64,000 nt of DNA from Clostridium saccharoperbutylacetonicum N1-4(HMT) (GCF_000340885.1 NC_020291.1:496001-560000), one strand, 5' to 3'. Positions 47,849 through 56,103 are shown, counted from the stretch's first letter. The notes: generated by a model from the letters alone, not told the origin. Translations and numbers: made by a program.

Positions 47849-47929
47849 TTGACAAAGCTTGAAGGACAGGTTACAATAAATAACGTTCTGAAGCACAAGC
47901 TTGACAGGATAAAGAAAAGAGTATATAAT
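47849..47929 (+). promoter_or_regulatory. Two tandem internal promoters in the tRNA array
   Basis: TTGACA 47849-47854 with TACAAT 47872-47877, and TTGACA 47901-47906 with TATAAT 47924-47929; both have exact 17-nt spacers. They would drive the tRNA-Arg gene onward independently of the first two tRNAs. Confidence 0.85.
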
Positions 47930-47972
47930 AATATACGTCTGAAAAATAAAACACTTTAACAAAGGTGAATAT

Positions 47973-48049
<77 letters not shown>

Positions 48050-48056
48050 TTTTAAT

Positions 48057-48132
48057 CGGGGTGTGGCGCAGATGGGAGCGCGCGTGGTTTGGGACCATGA
48101 GGTCGCAGGTTCAATCCCTGTCACCCCGACCA
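48057..48132 (+). tRNA. tRNA-Pro (TGG), second copy
   Basis: Same sequence as the copy at 47652; anticodon TGG, CCA encoded. Confidence 0.95.
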
Positions 48133-48155
48133 TTTAAATTAATTATATAAAATAT

Positions 48156-48229
48156 GCGGGTATCGTATATCGGTAATACTCCAGCCTTCCAAGCTGAAAA
48201 GGTGGGTTCGACTCCCACTACCCGCTCCA
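48156..48229 (+). tRNA. tRNA-Gly (TCC), second copy
   Basis: Same sequence as the copy at 47751; anticodon TCC, CCA encoded. Confidence 0.95.
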
Positions 48230-48264
48230 TACAAACTTAAGGTTTGTAACATAATAATAAATAT

Positions 48265-48341
<77 letters not shown>

Positions 48342-48345
48342 TTAT

Positions 48346-48422
48346 GGTGAACGTAGTTCAGTTGGTAGAGCGCCAGTTTGTGGCACTGGTTGTCGTGGGT
48401 TCGAGTCCCATCGTTCACCCCA
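48346..48422 (+). tRNA. tRNA-His (GTG)
   Basis: Anticodon loop TTGTGGC with GTG; the extra 5' G (G-1) pairs with discriminator C73 as expected for tRNA-His; CCA encoded. Confidence 0.94.
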
Positions 48423-48425
48423 TAC

Positions 48426-48500
48426 AGGGATATCGCCAAGCGGTAAGGCAATGGACTTTGACTCCATTATTCGTAGGTTCAAATCCTGCTATCCCTGCCA
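48426..48500 (+). tRNA. tRNA-Gln (TTG)
   Basis: Acceptor AGGGATA/TATCCCT, anticodon loop CTTTGAC with TTG, CCA encoded. Starts the duplicated block. Confidence 0.94.
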
Positions 48501-48504
48501 CTTT

Positions 48505-48580
48505 GGTTCACTAGCTCAGTCGGTAGAGCACATGACTTTTAATCATGGTGTCCCGGGTTCGATTCCCGGGTGAGCCACCA
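48505..48580 (+). tRNA. tRNA-Lys (TTT)
   Basis: Acceptor GGTTCAC/GTGAGCC (one G-T), anticodon loop CTTTTAA with TTT, CCA encoded. Confidence 0.95.
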
Positions 48581-48594
48581 AAATTTTTTTATAT

Positions 48595-48679
48595 GCAGGT
48601 GTGGCGGAATTGGCAGACGCACTAGACTTAGGATCTAGCGCCTAACGGTGTAAGAGTTCGACTCTCTTCATCTGCACCA
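48595..48679 (+). tRNA. tRNA-Leu (TAG)
   Basis: 85-nt class II tRNA with a variable arm; anticodon TAG in CTTAGGA, CCA encoded. Confidence 0.94.
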
Positions 48680-48684
48680 AATGA

Positions 48685-48759
48685 GCGGAAATGACTCAAC
48701 GGTAGAGTGCCACCTTGCCAAGGTGGAGGCTGCGGGTTCGAATCCCGTTTTCCGCTCCA
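48685..48759 (+). tRNA. tRNA-Gly (GCC)
   Basis: Acceptor GCGGAAA/TTTCCGC, anticodon GCC in CTTGCCA, CCA encoded. Confidence 0.94.
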
Positions 48760-48776
48760 TCAAGTATAATATATGT

Positions 48777-48850
48777 GCGGGTATCGTATATCGGTAATAC
48801 TCCAGCCTTCCAAGCTGAAAAGGTGGGTTCGACTCCCACTACCCGCTCCA
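48777..48850 (+). tRNA. tRNA-Gly (TCC), third copy
   Basis: Anticodon TCC, CCA encoded; body identical to the copy at 47751. Confidence 0.95.
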
Positions 48851-48872
48851 CTTATATGTTTACGTTTTATAT

Positions 48873-48948
48873 GCGTGATTAGCTCAGTTGGTAGAGCACC
48901 TGACTCTTAATCAGGGTGTCCAGGGTTCGAATCCCTGATGACGCACCA
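48873..48948 (+). tRNA. tRNA-Lys (CTT) with an acceptor-stem mismatch
   Basis: Anticodon CTT in CTCTTAA, CCA encoded. The acceptor 5' strand GCGTGAT and 3' strand ATGACGC leave a G-G mismatch at the fifth pair; GCGTCAT would pair perfectly. The T-arm and anticodon arm are normal. It is the only CTT tRNA in the window. Confidence 0.88.
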
Positions 48949-49016
48949 TTAGTAAGCATATTTTGTATGATTACAAAAAAAAGTTTGAAACAAGCTTTGG
49001 AGTTTATTTCAAATAC

Positions 49017-49091
49017 AGGGATATCGCCAAGCGGTAAGGCAATGGACTTTGACTCCATTATTCGTAGGTTCAAATCCTGCTATCCCTGCCA
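49017..49091 (+). tRNA. tRNA-Gln (TTG), second copy
   Basis: Identical to the copy at 48426. First gene of the second block copy. Confidence 0.94.
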
Positions 49092-49095
49092 TTTT

Positions 49096-49171
49096 GGTTC
49101 ACTAGCTCAGTCGGTAGAGCACATGACTTTTAATCATGGTGTCCCGGGTTCGATTCCCGGGTGAGCCACCA
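49096..49171 (+). tRNA. tRNA-Lys (TTT), second copy
   Basis: Identical to the copy at 48505; anticodon TTT, CCA encoded. Confidence 0.95.
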
Positions 49172-49185
49172 AAATTTTTTTATAT

Positions 49186-49270
49186 GCAGGTGTGGCGGAA
49201 TTGGCAGACGCACTAGACTTAGGATCTAGCGCCTAACGGTGTAAGAGTTCGACTCTCTTCATCTGCACCA
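49186..49270 (+). tRNA. tRNA-Leu (TAG), second copy
   Basis: Identical to the copy at 48595; anticodon TAG, CCA encoded. Confidence 0.94.
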
Positions 49271-49275
49271 AATAA

Positions 49276-49350
49276 GCGGAAATGACTCAACGGTAGAGTG
49301 CCACCTTGCCAAGGTGGAGGCTGCGGGTTCGAATCCCGTTTTCCGCTCCA
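49276..49350 (+). tRNA. tRNA-Gly (GCC), second copy
   Basis: Identical to the copy at 48685; anticodon GCC, CCA encoded. Confidence 0.94.
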
Positions 49351-49368
49351 TCAAGTATAATATGTTGC

Positions 49369-49442
49369 GCGGGTATCGTATATCGGTAATACTCCAGCCT
49401 TCCAAGCTGAAAAGGTGGGTTCGACTCCCACTACCCGCTCCA
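49369..49442 (+). tRNA. tRNA-Gly (TCC), fourth copy
   Basis: Anticodon TCC, CCA encoded; last gene of the second block copy. Confidence 0.95.
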
Positions 49443-49472
49443 TAAAAAAATAAACATGATAAAAAAATATAT

Positions 49473-49546
49473 GCGGGTATCGTATATCGGTAATACTCCA
49501 GCCTTCCAAGCTGAAAAGGTGGGTTCGACTCCCACTACCCGCTCCA
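49473..49546 (+). tRNA. tRNA-Gly (TCC), fifth copy
   Basis: Anticodon TCC, CCA encoded. A terminator-like hairpin follows immediately. Confidence 0.95.
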
Positions 49547-49550
49547 ACAA

Positions 49551-49575
49551 AACAACTGTAAACAGTTGTTTTTAT
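49551..49575 (+). terminator. Terminator before the last tRNA
   Basis: AACAACTG-TAAA-CAGTTGTT followed by TTT. It lies between the fifth tRNA-Gly (TCC) and tRNA-Arg (TCG), so the last tRNA may depend on read-through or on a promoter I cannot identify. Confidence 0.7.
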
Positions 49576-49593
49576 TTATATTTAAGCCAATAT

Positions 49594-49670
49594 GCACTTG
49601 TAGTTCAGTTGGATAGAGCGTTGGACTTCGAATCCAGAAGTCGTGAGTTCGAATCTCACCAAGTGCACCA
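49594..49670 (+). tRNA. tRNA-Arg (TCG)
   Basis: Acceptor GCACTTG/CAAGTGC, anticodon loop CTTCGAA with TCG, CCA encoded. Confidence 0.95.
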
Positions 49671-49680
49671 TAAAACTAGT

Positions 49681-49723
49681 AATACCAACACTTTAGAAAA
49701 ACACTAAAGTGTTGGTATTTTGC
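49681..49723 (+). terminator. Terminator of the tRNA array
   Basis: AATACCAACACTTTAG / CTAAAGTGTTGGTATT perfect 16-bp stem, then TTTT. Confidence 0.92.
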
Positions 49724-50164
49724 TTTTACCACACTTTTAACACAGTTGATAGAACCAAGTATATCAATAATTAGAGTGTACTTAATATATACACTTGATA
49801 TAAAAATAAAAAATTAATCTGCAATGAAACTTTATATAAGCATTATTTCGGCTATAATATAAATATCAAACAATGTGAAGTTTTATGTGGATAAGTATAA
49901 AAATAAAGACAAAGGTTGTGAATAAAATTATTTTTAATGTTAAAATAGAAATATAGATATTTAGATTTAATGGTAAGCAGTAAAGGATTAGGGGAAAATT
50001 GATTTAAGCATGGAAGTACTGATTTATTTAATAGTTTACTATTAAAAGAAAAGATAGAACGAATAGCAGGCGAAGAATTAATGAGCGTTATTGTTATAAT
50101 ATGGTAAAGGTTTTGAGAGACTTTTATAATTAAAGATACTTGAAACAGAAAGGAGAGGGTAAGA
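49724..50164. other. Intergenic region with a possible coding remnant before fic
   Basis: No complete gene. One frame (about 50005-50108) reads as a continuous peptide ending in 'GEELMSVIVIIW' and then stops. Its tail (about 50069-50130) reappears imperfectly after the Fic gene. It may be a decayed gene fragment or a repeat. Confidence 0.35.
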
Positions 50165-50875
50165 ATGCAAAATATAGATTATAAAAAATTTCTGCAAGTA
50201 CTACAAGAAACTAAAGGAATTCATAATTCATTAAATGAAATACTAAAATATGATTTTATATATCATTCAAATAAAATAGAAGGAAGTACGTTTACAACAG
50301 AAGCTCTGCAACTTTTATTTGAAAAGAATATAGTTAAGGGAACTCATAAACTAGACGATGTTCAAGAAACAGTAAATTCATTTTATACATTTGATATGGT
50401 AATTGATACTTTAGATAAAAAGCTGACTTTAGACATGATAAAAGAATGGCATGGTAGTCTAATGTATAGGACTAGTTTATATGATATGGGACTTGCTGGA
50501 ATATTTAAAAAATATCAAAATAAAATACTTGGAGCTGATTTTGAAACAGCAAGTCCTTTAGAAGTTGAAGATAAATTAAATATTTTAATCAATAATTTTA
50601 ATTCACTGGAAAAAGTAACAATTGAGGACATAGCAAGATTTCATTTAGAATTTGAAGTTATTCATCCATTTCAAGATGGCAATGGTAGAATAGGACGATT
50701 CATATATTTAAAGCAGTTATTAGATAATAGATTAGAACTAAAGTATATGAATGGTGAATCAGCTGACAAATATAAGAGCGCATTAGGTGTGGCTTCTAAA
50801 GATGATATAAAATCATTAGTTCAGTATATAGAAGATCAAAAAGATTTTATAGTAGAAAATAAAAATATGTTTTAA
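50165..50875 (+). CDS. Fic family protein (AMP-transferase type)
   Basis: A 236-residue Fic protein, which usually transfers AMP from ATP to a hydroxyl group of a target protein. The catalytic motif 'HPFQDGNGRIGR' (167-178) is complete. An N-terminal inhibitory motif 'SNKIEG' (35-40) fits the (S/T)xxxE(G/N) consensus, so the enzyme is probably autoinhibited (class II). No toxin-antitoxin partner gene is adjacent. AAAGGAGAGG precedes the ATG. Imperfect direct repeats flank the gene (50069-50130 and 50931-51000), which may reflect acquisition. Confidence 0.92.
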   Translation: MQNIDYKKFLQVLQETKGIHNSLNEILKYDFIYHSNKIEGSTFTTEALQLLFEKNIVKGTHKLDDVQETVNSFYTFDMVIDTLDKKLTLDMIKEWHGSLMYRTSLYDMGLAGIFKKYQNKILGADFETASPLEVEDKLNILINNFNSLEKVTIEDIARFHLEFEVIHPFQDGNGRIGRFIYLKQLLDNRLELKYMNGESADKYKSALGVASKDDIKSLVQYIEDQKDFIVENKNMF

Positions 50876-50930
50876 TAATTGGTGCTATGCAGAAAAATAA
50901 AATGTAATTATAAAGGTGGCGAATAACCGG

Positions 50931-51000
50931 CGAATATGGAGCGAAGAATTAATCAGGTGATTATTTTATAATATTGTAAAGCTTTCAGGAGATTTTTATT
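50931..51000 (+). repeat. Second copy of the repeat flanking the Fic gene
   Basis: GCGAAGAATTAAT, TTATAATAT, TGTAAAG and GAGA-TTTTTAT occur in the same order and spacing as in 50069-50130, at roughly three-quarters identity. Further on, TTTTGCAGA / TCTGCAAAA (51011-51033) forms a hairpin. The rest of 50876-51253 has no ORF. Confidence 0.5.
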
Positions 51001-51253
51001 AATGAAGAGATTTTGCAGACATTGTCTGCAAAATTGTCATAGCATAGTTTTATAAATTCATTCTATAAAATTATAGAAATCAATAAAAAAATCTGTAGAA
51101 AATTTTATTTTAAAGAAATTGGAGTAAATAAGATTTTCAAAGAATCTTACGTTAGAATTTAATATTGATAATATTAATATTAAAATATCAAACCCGAGTC
51201 CTATATTTAAACTTATATTTAAAAGATTTATTAATTGGGGATGGGAGTATTTT

Positions 51254-51970
51254 ATGAATAAGGCAATTATTATTGGTGCAAGTAGCGGTATTGGAAGAGA
51301 ATTAGCAAAAATTTTTTCAAAAGAGAAATATGATCTTGGATTAGTTGCAAGAAGAAGTAACTTGTTATTTGAACTTCAAAAAGAACTACCTACAAAGTCA
51401 TATGTTAAAAGTATTGATATTTCAAAACAAGACGAGGCAATGATACAATTAACTGAATTGATTAGTGAAATGGATGGCGTAGATTTAATTATAATAACTT
51501 CAGGTATTGGAGATTTAAATGAAGAATTAAATTGGAATAAAGAAAAAGAAGTAATTGATGTTAATGTATCTGGAGTGACATCAATGATAAATATTTCATT
51601 AAAACATTTCATGAAAAAAAACTCTGGCCAATTAGTGGTAATATCATCTGTTGGAGGTCTAAGAGGAAGTAGAGGAGCACCTTCATATAATGCCTCTAAA
51701 GCATTTCTTTCTAATTATCTAGAAGGAATTAGATGTAAAGTTAGAAAAAGTAACTCTAATATAACAATAACAGATATTAGACCTGGATTAATAGATACAG
51801 ATATGGCTAAAGGAGAAGGATTATTTTGGGTTCAACCGCTTGAGAAAGTATCATATCAAATATATGATAAAATCAAACAAAAAAAGAAAATAGCATATAT
51901 AACTAAAAGGTGGGGAATTGTTGCATTTATTTTAAAGCATATGCCTGATAGACTTTATTATAAATTATAA
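51254..51970 (+). CDS. Short-chain dehydrogenase/reductase
   Basis: A 238-residue classical SDR, an NAD(P)H-dependent oxidoreductase. The nucleotide-binding 'IIGASSGIGRELAKIF' is at 4-19, 'VISSVGGLRGSRGAPSYNASK' carries the catalytic Ser-Tyr-Lys, and 'DIRPGLIDTDMAKG' follows. The basic residues after the second strand ('ARRSN') favour NADP(H). The substrate is unknown. GGGGATGGGAG precedes ATG 51254. It is a single-gene unit. Confidence 0.9.
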   Translation: MNKAIIIGASSGIGRELAKIFSKEKYDLGLVARRSNLLFELQKELPTKSYVKSIDISKQDEAMIQLTELISEMDGVDLIIITSGIGDLNEELNWNKEKEVIDVNVSGVTSMINISLKHFMKKNSGQLVVISSVGGLRGSRGAPSYNASKAFLSNYLEGIRCKVRKSNSNITITDIRPGLIDTDMAKGEGLFWVQPLEKVSYQIYDKIKQKKKIAYITKRWGIVAFILKHMPDRLYYKL

Positions 51971-52169
51971 AATTAAATAACAGATTGTAAAATGGAATGG
52001 GGTTACACACAAGACGGATTTCAAAGAATGATAAAAGCATTAAGAATTTATATAAGATGTGATTTGGGAATAGTAAACCTAGGGAATGGAATGAGTATAT
52101 TCTATCTATGTAAACATAAATAATAACTTTATATTATCAACTATATAAATTAAATGTAATATTTTTTAT

Positions 52170-52198
52170 ATCCCCCCTATTTAAGGGGATTTTTTATT
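52170..52198 (+). terminator. Terminator in the SDR-hxlR intergenic region
   Basis: ATCCCC / GGGGAT stem followed by TTTTTATTTA, about 200 nt after the SDR gene. The rest of 51971-52376 shows no ORF. Confidence 0.6.
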
Positions 52199-52376
52199 TA
52201 GGGGAATTATACCACACAGCCTCCATTTAGACACACAATTTTCCATAAATTAAATTCTAAGAATACATAACCACAAATAAGTTATAGTATGATACATAAT
52301 ACATAAATTCATAATAATAGGGACAATATATAGATTTATTTTTACTTAAGTTTATATACTATCCCTTTATTTTATA

Positions 52377-52757
52377 TTATTTATAATTTGATTTCGACTT
52401 ATCAAGTTTAAGTTGTTCTTCACCCCATATATATAATTCCTTAAATGTGGGAAGCAAGGCTTTACCTCTTTCTGTCAAAGAATATTCAACCCTAGGAGGA
52501 ATGGTTTCATATTGAGTTCTAACAATTAGCTTATGTTCTTCTAATTCTTTTAAGGACTTTGTAAGCATCATATTAGTAATACCTTTAATTTTTCGTTTTA
52601 ATTCATTATATCTAGTAAAATCTTTGCTAGATAAACACCACAAGATAGGTAGTTTCCATTTTTGACCTAAAATATCAAGTGCATATATAACAGGACATTT
52701 TCTTTCATATATATTATCAGCAGGGAATTCTTTATCATAATTCATATAATCACCCAT
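52377..52757 (-). CDS. HxlR family transcriptional regulator
   Basis: A 126-residue winged-helix regulator with 'CPVIYALDILGQKWKLPILWCLSSKDFTRYNELKRKIKGITNMMLTKSLKELEEHKLIVRTQY' and the wing 'IPPRVEYSLTERGKALLP'. The cysteine of KCPV is the common sensor position in this family. The start is ATG 52757, with AAGGAG 8 nt upstream; GTG 52763 is too close to that site. It diverges from the flavin reductase gene (52914), its likely target. Confidence 0.92.
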   Translation of the reverse strand: MGDYMNYDKEFPADNIYERKCPVIYALDILGQKWKLPILWCLSSKDFTRYNELKRKIKGITNMMLTKSLKELEEHKLIVRTQYETIPPRVEYSLTERGKALLPTFKELYIWGEEQLKLDKSKSNYK

Positions 52758-52913
52758 AAACACAACTCCTTCAAAGTCAATAGTATACTTTTTATACTAA
52801 AACAGAAAAAACTGCATACTTGTATATCTGTGTTCTTATGTTACATTAATTATAACAAAGAAATTAATAATAAAGAACTATAAAGAAAAATATATAGAAA
52901 GAGGAGTGCTAAT

Positions 52914-53570
52914 ATGAAAGTTTATGGTATTAACGGAAGTCCAAGAAAAAATAAAAATACAGCCACATTACTTCAAAAAGCTTTAGATGGAGTAAAAGAA
53001 TCTGCAAAAGATAAGGAAATTGAAATTGAAATAATTAATTTATATGATTTAAACTATACTGGGTGCAAAAGTTGCTTTGCATGCAAAAGACTTGGAAGTA
53101 AAAGTTATGGAAAATGCGCAGTAAAAGACGATCTTCAAGAAGTTTTAGAAAAGGTATCTCAAGCTGATGGGCTTATTTTTAGTTCTCCAGTATATTTTAG
53201 TAATGTAACAGGTCAATTACTATCATTTTTAGAAAGACTATTATTCCCCTACCTTGTGTATGATAATAATGGTACGTCACTGGCGCCAAAGAGGATGCCA
53301 ACAGCATTCATTTATACAATGAATGTTAAAGAAGAATTAATGAAGCAAATTGGTTATTTAAAAACTTTCGAGCGCATGGAATTTAATATTGGACATATAT
53401 TCACAAAACCATTAGTTATGTATTCAAATAATACTTATCAATTTGATGATTACTCAAAATATAAAGTTGAATCTTTCTCAGAAGAAGAAAAAGCAGAATA
53501 TAGAAAAATTCAATTCCCATTAGATTGTCAAAAAGCATTTGAAATAGGCGTGAATTTAATAAAGAACTAG
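52914..53570 (+). CDS. NAD(P)H-dependent FMN reductase / flavodoxin-fold oxidoreductase
   Basis: A 218-residue flavodoxin-fold protein: 'YGINGSPRKNKNTATLLQKAL' is the FMN-phosphate loop, 'GCKSCFACKRLG' is the cysteine segment common in iron-sulfur-flavoprotein-like reductases (too few cysteines here for a classical cluster), and 'DGLIFSSPVYFSNVTGQLLSFLERL' binds the flavin ring. It probably reduces quinones or similar electrophiles. AGAGGAG precedes the ATG. It is divergent from an HxlR regulator. Confidence 0.9.
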   Translation: MKVYGINGSPRKNKNTATLLQKALDGVKESAKDKEIEIEIINLYDLNYTGCKSCFACKRLGSKSYGKCAVKDDLQEVLEKVSQADGLIFSSPVYFSNVTGQLLSFLERLLFPYLVYDNNGTSLAPKRMPTAFIYTMNVKEELMKQIGYLKTFERMEFNIGHIFTKPLVMYSNNTYQFDDYSKYKVESFSEEEKAEYRKIQFPLDCQKAFEIGVNLIKN

Positions 53571-53667
53571 AAATAAAGTGGTATATTAACGATGAAATTC
53601 TCTTACAATTGATCATAAAAATTTTTAGGGAGCTCTAACAAATAATGTAGAATAGTAAATTCAAAAA

Positions 53668-53700
53668 CACATCATTCATTTAGAATAATGTGCTTTTTTA
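53668..53700 (+). terminator. Terminator of the flavin reductase gene
   Basis: CACATCATTC / GAATAATGTG stem with wobble, then TTTTTT. Confidence 0.7.
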
Positions 53701-53741
53701 ATAAAATTATTTTTAAGTTTTAAGAAAGGAGGGGGGATCAT

Positions 53742-53858
53742 TTGGCAATGCTAAGTAAAAGCGTTGTGATTATTCAGTATAAAATAATAAACGATTATAC
53801 GATGTTAGAAAGTAACAGTATAGTGGATGACCAAGTGTTAGTTTATTATGAATTATAA
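53742..53858 (+). CDS. Putative 38-residue ORF with a strong RBS
   Basis: TTG 53742 (or ATG 53748) follows the very strong AAGGAGGGGGG, and the frame stays open to TAA at 53856-53858 (ends 'DDQVLVYYEL'). No known family. It overlaps by 13 nt the 3' end of the convergent immunity-like gene. It may be a decayed gene start or a genuine small protein. Confidence 0.35.
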   Translation: MAMLSKSVVIIQYKIINDYTMLESNSIVDDQVLVYYEL

Positions 53859-54274
53859 AAATCAGAATTATTGAAATTAAAAATATTCCTATCTCTTTTG
53901 TACCAATCATAATATTTATAACAAATATCTTTGAAAAGTTTTTCTACCAAAGTTTTTCTGTTTGAATTTTGAATTTTCCAGTCATTATCGCTATTAATAA
54001 CTTTGCAAGAAATATTCCATGAAATTTCCGATAAAATCCAATATAAGGCTTCATCTATATCTTTTGTTCTATATTCTATAATTATCTTTCCACGTTCATT
54101 TACTCGCAATATATATTCATTTTCGACCACTAAGTATGGATTCATGTCGCAATGCATTGTGCTGTAAATCGTATTACTTACAATTTTTGTATGCTAATCT
54201 AAATCAAATATTTTTGTCATTCTTAATAATGATATTACTTCAGTGTATATTTCATCAATATTATATATTTTCAT
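53846..54274 (-). pseudogene. Immunity-like protein interrupted by an amber codon
   Basis: Reading from ATG 54274 (behind GGAGAAGG) gives MKIYNIDEIYTEVISLLRM…FDLD, then TAG at 54196-54194, then the same frame continues without a break to 53846. Across the stop the whole product would be 142 residues. The downstream part ('DIDEALYWILSEISWNISC…NRKTLVEKLF') resembles small polymorphic-toxin immunity proteins (Imm63-like, from memory). A 103-residue fragment could start at ATG 54157 but lacks a ribosome binding site. No toxin gene is next to it, so it may be an orphan immunity gene that decayed. Confidence 0.6.
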
Positions 54275-54590
54275 ATTTTACCTTCTCCTAGATTTACTAA
54301 CTTAAAATAGCATTAATATAAAAATTATATATAAATTATAACATGTCTTTACACGATAATATTGATTAACTATTAAAAGATGTTAGTTTTTAATAATTTT
54401 TGTTTCTAAAAAAATCAATAATTAAAATTAAGAACTTTTGAGGCTTAAGTTCTAGGGGGATTCCAGAATATTAAAATCATATAGCAGTAATGGTCTGATA
54501 ATATAACAATATTTTTTGGTAATTTGAATTCACTTTCAAAAAAGGTTGTAGTTTACAATAATAGTATAATTTATTGAAAGGGTGAATTTT
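54275..54590. other. AT-rich intergenic region without a gene
   Basis: No ORF, tRNA or clear terminator. TATAAT at 54565-54570 is a possible -10 box for the PAP2 gene, though no good -35 box is in place. Confidence 0.4.
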
Positions 54591-55553
54591 ATGCACAAAA
54601 GTAGAGAAATGGAAGGTGTAACTTTAGAAGGAAAGGAGATTTTTACCGATAAATTTATTAAAATTACTTTAGTAGTAATGGCAGGTTTGCTTATAGTGGG
54701 GACTATATTTGATAAAAGTTTAGCTTTTTTAGCATCTAATACTAATTCCTACTGGGCAGCGTTTTTACAAGATGCTGGTGCAATACCAAATGTAATTATA
54801 CCTGTTTTAGCTGGTGAAATTATTTATCAAAAAAGTAAACGTTTAGAGACAAATGCAGTCATTAAAGTTATTTGTTGTACTTTTGCTTTTCTTTTTCCTC
54901 TTACACGTTTTTGGGATTATTTTATTGAAATGTTAGGTCAAGTTGGACAAGCTATTATGAATTATCAAGCAGGTGCAGCTGTAGGTATATCTAATAAGTA
55001 TAAATTTGTAGTAGATAATAGTTTAAATGGCATTATGTTCGTAATTGGCTATATTGTTTTATATGCTATATTTCATTTATTAATTCAAAAATTTTGGTTA
55101 AACAAACTTGAGGATCTTCAAGTCAACCGTTTAGTATTCATAGGAATAGCGGGTGTATTTATTGATACTGCAACTGCAGAAATTGTTAATCAAATTAAAG
55201 ATTATATTAGTCGTCCAAGACCACTTTTAATTACATCTGGAAAAGAAGCATTTGAAAGTTGGTTTAATATTAATGGTATGCTTGGTAAAGGGGACTATAC
55301 ATCATTTCCTTCAGGTCATACACGTTGTTTTGTTATGTCATTCTTCTTACCATTGTTTGTTAATCCAGCTAACTTCAATTTGAAGAAGAAGATTATGATT
55401 TTTGCAATTATTTATTCTGTAATAGGTGGATTTTCAAGACTAGTGATGGAAAAACATTTCTTGACTGATGTAACAATGGCAGGATTAATTGCTGTAATAG
55501 GAATTTTCTGTGTGGTTAAATTATGTAATTTAGAAAAAGAGAAATTTTTATAA
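54591..55553 (+). CDS. PAP2 superfamily membrane phosphatase
   Basis: A 320-residue integral membrane protein with about six spans and the three-part PAP2 signature: 'KDYISRPRP' (KxxxxxxRP), 'TSFPSGHTRCF' (PSGH) and 'GGFSRLVMEKHFLTDV' (SRxxxxxHxxxD). Family members remove phosphate from lipid phosphates such as phosphatidic acid or undecaprenyl pyrophosphate at the outer face of the membrane. The start is ATG 54591 after GAAAGGG; the open frame from 54582 runs through that site. It is a single-gene unit. Confidence 0.9.
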   Translation: MHKSREMEGVTLEGKEIFTDKFIKITLVVMAGLLIVGTIFDKSLAFLASNTNSYWAAFLQDAGAIPNVIIPVLAGEIIYQKSKRLETNAVIKVICCTFAFLFPLTRFWDYFIEMLGQVGQAIMNYQAGAAVGISNKYKFVVDNSLNGIMFVIGYIVLYAIFHLLIQKFWLNKLEDLQVNRLVFIGIAGVFIDTATAEIVNQIKDYISRPRPLLITSGKEAFESWFNINGMLGKGDYTSFPSGHTRCFVMSFFLPLFVNPANFNLKKKIMIFAIIYSVIGGFSRLVMEKHFLTDVTMAGLIAVIGIFCVVKLCNLEKEKFL

Positions 55554-55599
55554 AAAATAAAAAAGTAATTTAAATTCATTATTATACTTAATTTCAATT

Positions 55600-55820
55600 G
55601 TGAGTGTTTTAGCTGTAATATTTATAATAGCAGTATTGGTAATTTTATTAAGAAGATTTTTTTATGGGCAATTAAAGGTTTCTTTAATTGCAGAAGAAGT
55701 TAGACAGTTAGAGGAACAATCAGCATTAGCAACACAAGAAATTTCAAAGGTGCATCAGCCCATTTAGATGAACTTTCTTTATCGTTATCAAGTGAAATTT
55801 CTAAATTTAAAGTGAATTAA
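55600..55820 (+). pseudogene. Collapsed chemoreceptor remnant
   Basis: A GTG-started frame gives a membrane span ('VLAVIFIIAVLVILLRRFF'), then 'AEEVRQLEEQSALATQEIS', which is the post-hairpin segment of chemoreceptor signalling domains, and stops at 55767. In another frame the sequence continues 'ASAHLDELSLSLSSEISKFKVN', a typical chemoreceptor C-terminus. Nearly all of the HAMP and signalling domain is missing, so at least one large deletion and one frameshift have occurred. Confidence 0.7.
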
Positions 55821-55835
55821 AAGCAATTTTGATTT

Positions 55836-55880
55836 AGCTTACTGAGTAGAACGTGTTTCATTCCTACTCAGTAAGCTTTT
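55836..55880 (+). terminator. Terminator after the chemoreceptor remnant
   Basis: AGCTTACTGAGTAG / CTACTCAGTAAGCT perfect 14-bp stem, then TTTT. Confidence 0.88.
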
Positions 55881-56103
55881 ATTAATCCAGTTTCTGAAAG
55901 ATATGTTGGACATTTTTTGTGATAATAGTATTAAATATATTGATAATTATAAATACAGACTTTATATTAATATTCATCATAGTTAATGTGTTTATATTTC
56001 TAAAAAACTTGTAAAAATTACTAGTATAAAATAATATTATAATTAAATGATGCATGTTTTCCCAAAACTATATAGATTCAAGCGATACTTAGGAGGAGGA
56101 ATG

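Larger units (their letters stand above)
48422..49442 (+). repeat. Direct duplication of a Gln-Lys-Leu-Gly-Gly tRNA block
   Basis: 48422-48850 and 49013-49442 carry the same five tRNAs in the same order with nearly identical spacers (for example AAAATTTTTTTATAT before tRNA-Leu and TCAAGTATAATAT after tRNA-Gly GCC). The offset is 591-592 bp. The mismatched tRNA-Lys (CTT) lies between the copies. Confidence 0.9.

Noticed and set aside
48422..49442. CRISPR-like spaced repeats
   Set aside because: The repeats are whole tRNA genes with encoded CCA, not short repeats with unique spacers. No CRISPR array or cas gene is visible in the window.
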